Positions 39,311 through 39,724 of a stretch of 39,724 nt of DNA are shown here, piece by piece. The stretch's first letter is position 1; each line of letters begins with the position of its first letter. This DNA comes from a virus. Position numbers and translations under genes: made by a program. Where the stretch lies: the IMG/VR virus record IMGVR_UViG_3300020125_000201, positions 1 to 39,724 of that record. One strand, given 5' to 3'. The notes under the pieces are model-generated. The model was given only the letters and a program-made list of their open reading frames with translations. It was not told where the DNA came from and searched no databases.

Positions 39311-39724
39311 TGACCGACACCCCGAGCACCGAGCACCTGGAGGACACCGTGACCATTCCCGACGTGGTGGAGGGACCGCCCGAGCGGCCCGCCCCGGCGA
39401 CCTGGGACGACCTGGCCGACCGGCGCGCCCGCCGTGAGGCGCTGCCCGAGACGCCCCCGAACCTGCCCCTGCACCGGGTGATCCCGCTGGCCGCCCGGGA
39501 CATTGGGCCGATCCCGAAGGCCGACTACAACGAGGACCAGGGGTTCTATTTCCGCAGCATCGAGCGGATCGTGGGACGCGCCGCCCGGGTGCTGGAGGCC
39601 TACGGGGTGACGACGTGGCCGACGGTCCTGGAGCGCACCGTGGAGACGCTGGAGCGCGGCCAGAACCACAACATCTGGCGCCTGGTGACGCTCCGGGTGC
39701 GCTACGAGGTGGTGGGGCCGATGG
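39310..39724 (+). CDS. ERF-like single-strand annealing protein (partial)
   Basis: The ATG lies in the TGATG overlap; the frame runs off the end of the window after 138 codons. An acidic, proline-rich start is followed by IPKADYNEDQGFYFRSIERIV, RVLEAYGVTTWPTVLERTV and WRLVTLRVRYEVVGPM, which match ERF-family proteins (the NxxQGFxFRxID-like and VRYxxxGPxG motifs) that anneal single-stranded DNA in phage recombination. The last part is not visible. Confidence 0.72.
   Translation, partial: MTDTPSTEHLEDTVTIPDVVEGPPERPAPATWDDLADRRARREALPETPPNLPLHRVIPLAARDIGPIPKADYNEDQGFYFRSIERIVGRAARVLEAYGVTTWPTVLERTVETLERGQNHNIWRLVTLRVRYEVVGPM

Noticed and set aside
1-39724. tRNA genes, integrase, repressor, attachment sites, insertion sequences
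   Set aside because: No cloverleaf-like segments in the few gaps, no recombinase or repressor-type protein other than the short ribbon-helix-helix candidate, and no terminal repeats or transposase were found by eye.

Overview
The window is one stretch of a tailed double-stranded DNA phage genome with siphovirus-type gene content. About 52 genes are packed end to end, all on the + strand. Very high GC, frequent GTG starts, start/stop overlaps of the ATGA, GTGA and TGATG kind, and leaderless starts placed 6-7 bases after TANNNT boxes point to an actinobacterial host. The host genus cannot be told from the sequence. No integrase, repressor, tRNA gene, CRISPR array or insertion sequence was found. 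The long minus-strand frames are shadows of the + strand genes.

Layout. (1) 1-6220: small, mostly unrecognised proteins in tightly coupled operons. Two of these operons (89-2174 and 2444-3968) have parallel gene order, and the section ends with a probable small terminase at 5762. (2) 6194-7433: two independently promoted and terminated small genes ahead of the large terminase (7469). (3) 8858-22423: a ribbon-helix-helix/zinc-ribbon protein, a DUF1360-type membrane protein, portal, MuF-like head protein fused to an HELGH domain, a long multidomain capsid protease, major capsid protein, probable major tail protein and head-tail connectors. (4) 22452-22962: a third self-contained transcription unit. 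(5) 23036-36070: tail assembly chaperones with a probable -1 frameshift, tape measure, baseplate-type tail proteins, and a very long collagen-like fibre cut by one in-frame TAG. (6) 36084-38745: small membrane proteins, a collagen-like anchored protein, a sortase-fold secreted protein and an amidase endolysin. (7) 38765 onward: a terminator, then a new promoter driving what looks like a recombination module (partial ERF-like gene at the window end).

The main regulatory feature is a repeated promoter cassette: a TTGC -35, a conserved CCACCCGAGGGGGAG block, TAGGGT or TAGAGT, 7 bases, then ATG, with the first codons (Met-Ser-Gln-Ser/Phe-Asp) also conserved. Full copies start leaderless genes at 89, 2444 and 22487. 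The gene at 7068 has the same start codons behind a different box. A leadered copy drives 6254, and a partial copy drives 3979. Three near-identical GC hairpins end units 6254, 7068 and 22487. Elsewhere, TACNNT boxes sit 6-7 bases before starts of structural and recombination genes, and Shine-Dalgarno sequences appear mainly at genes inside operons.

The points most worth a second look are the cassette regulon, the amber-split tail fibre, the sortase-fold protein lacking the expected cysteine beside a collagen-like membrane protein, the MuF-HELGH fusion, the duplicated operon layout at the left end, and a possible internal start inside the endolysin gene.
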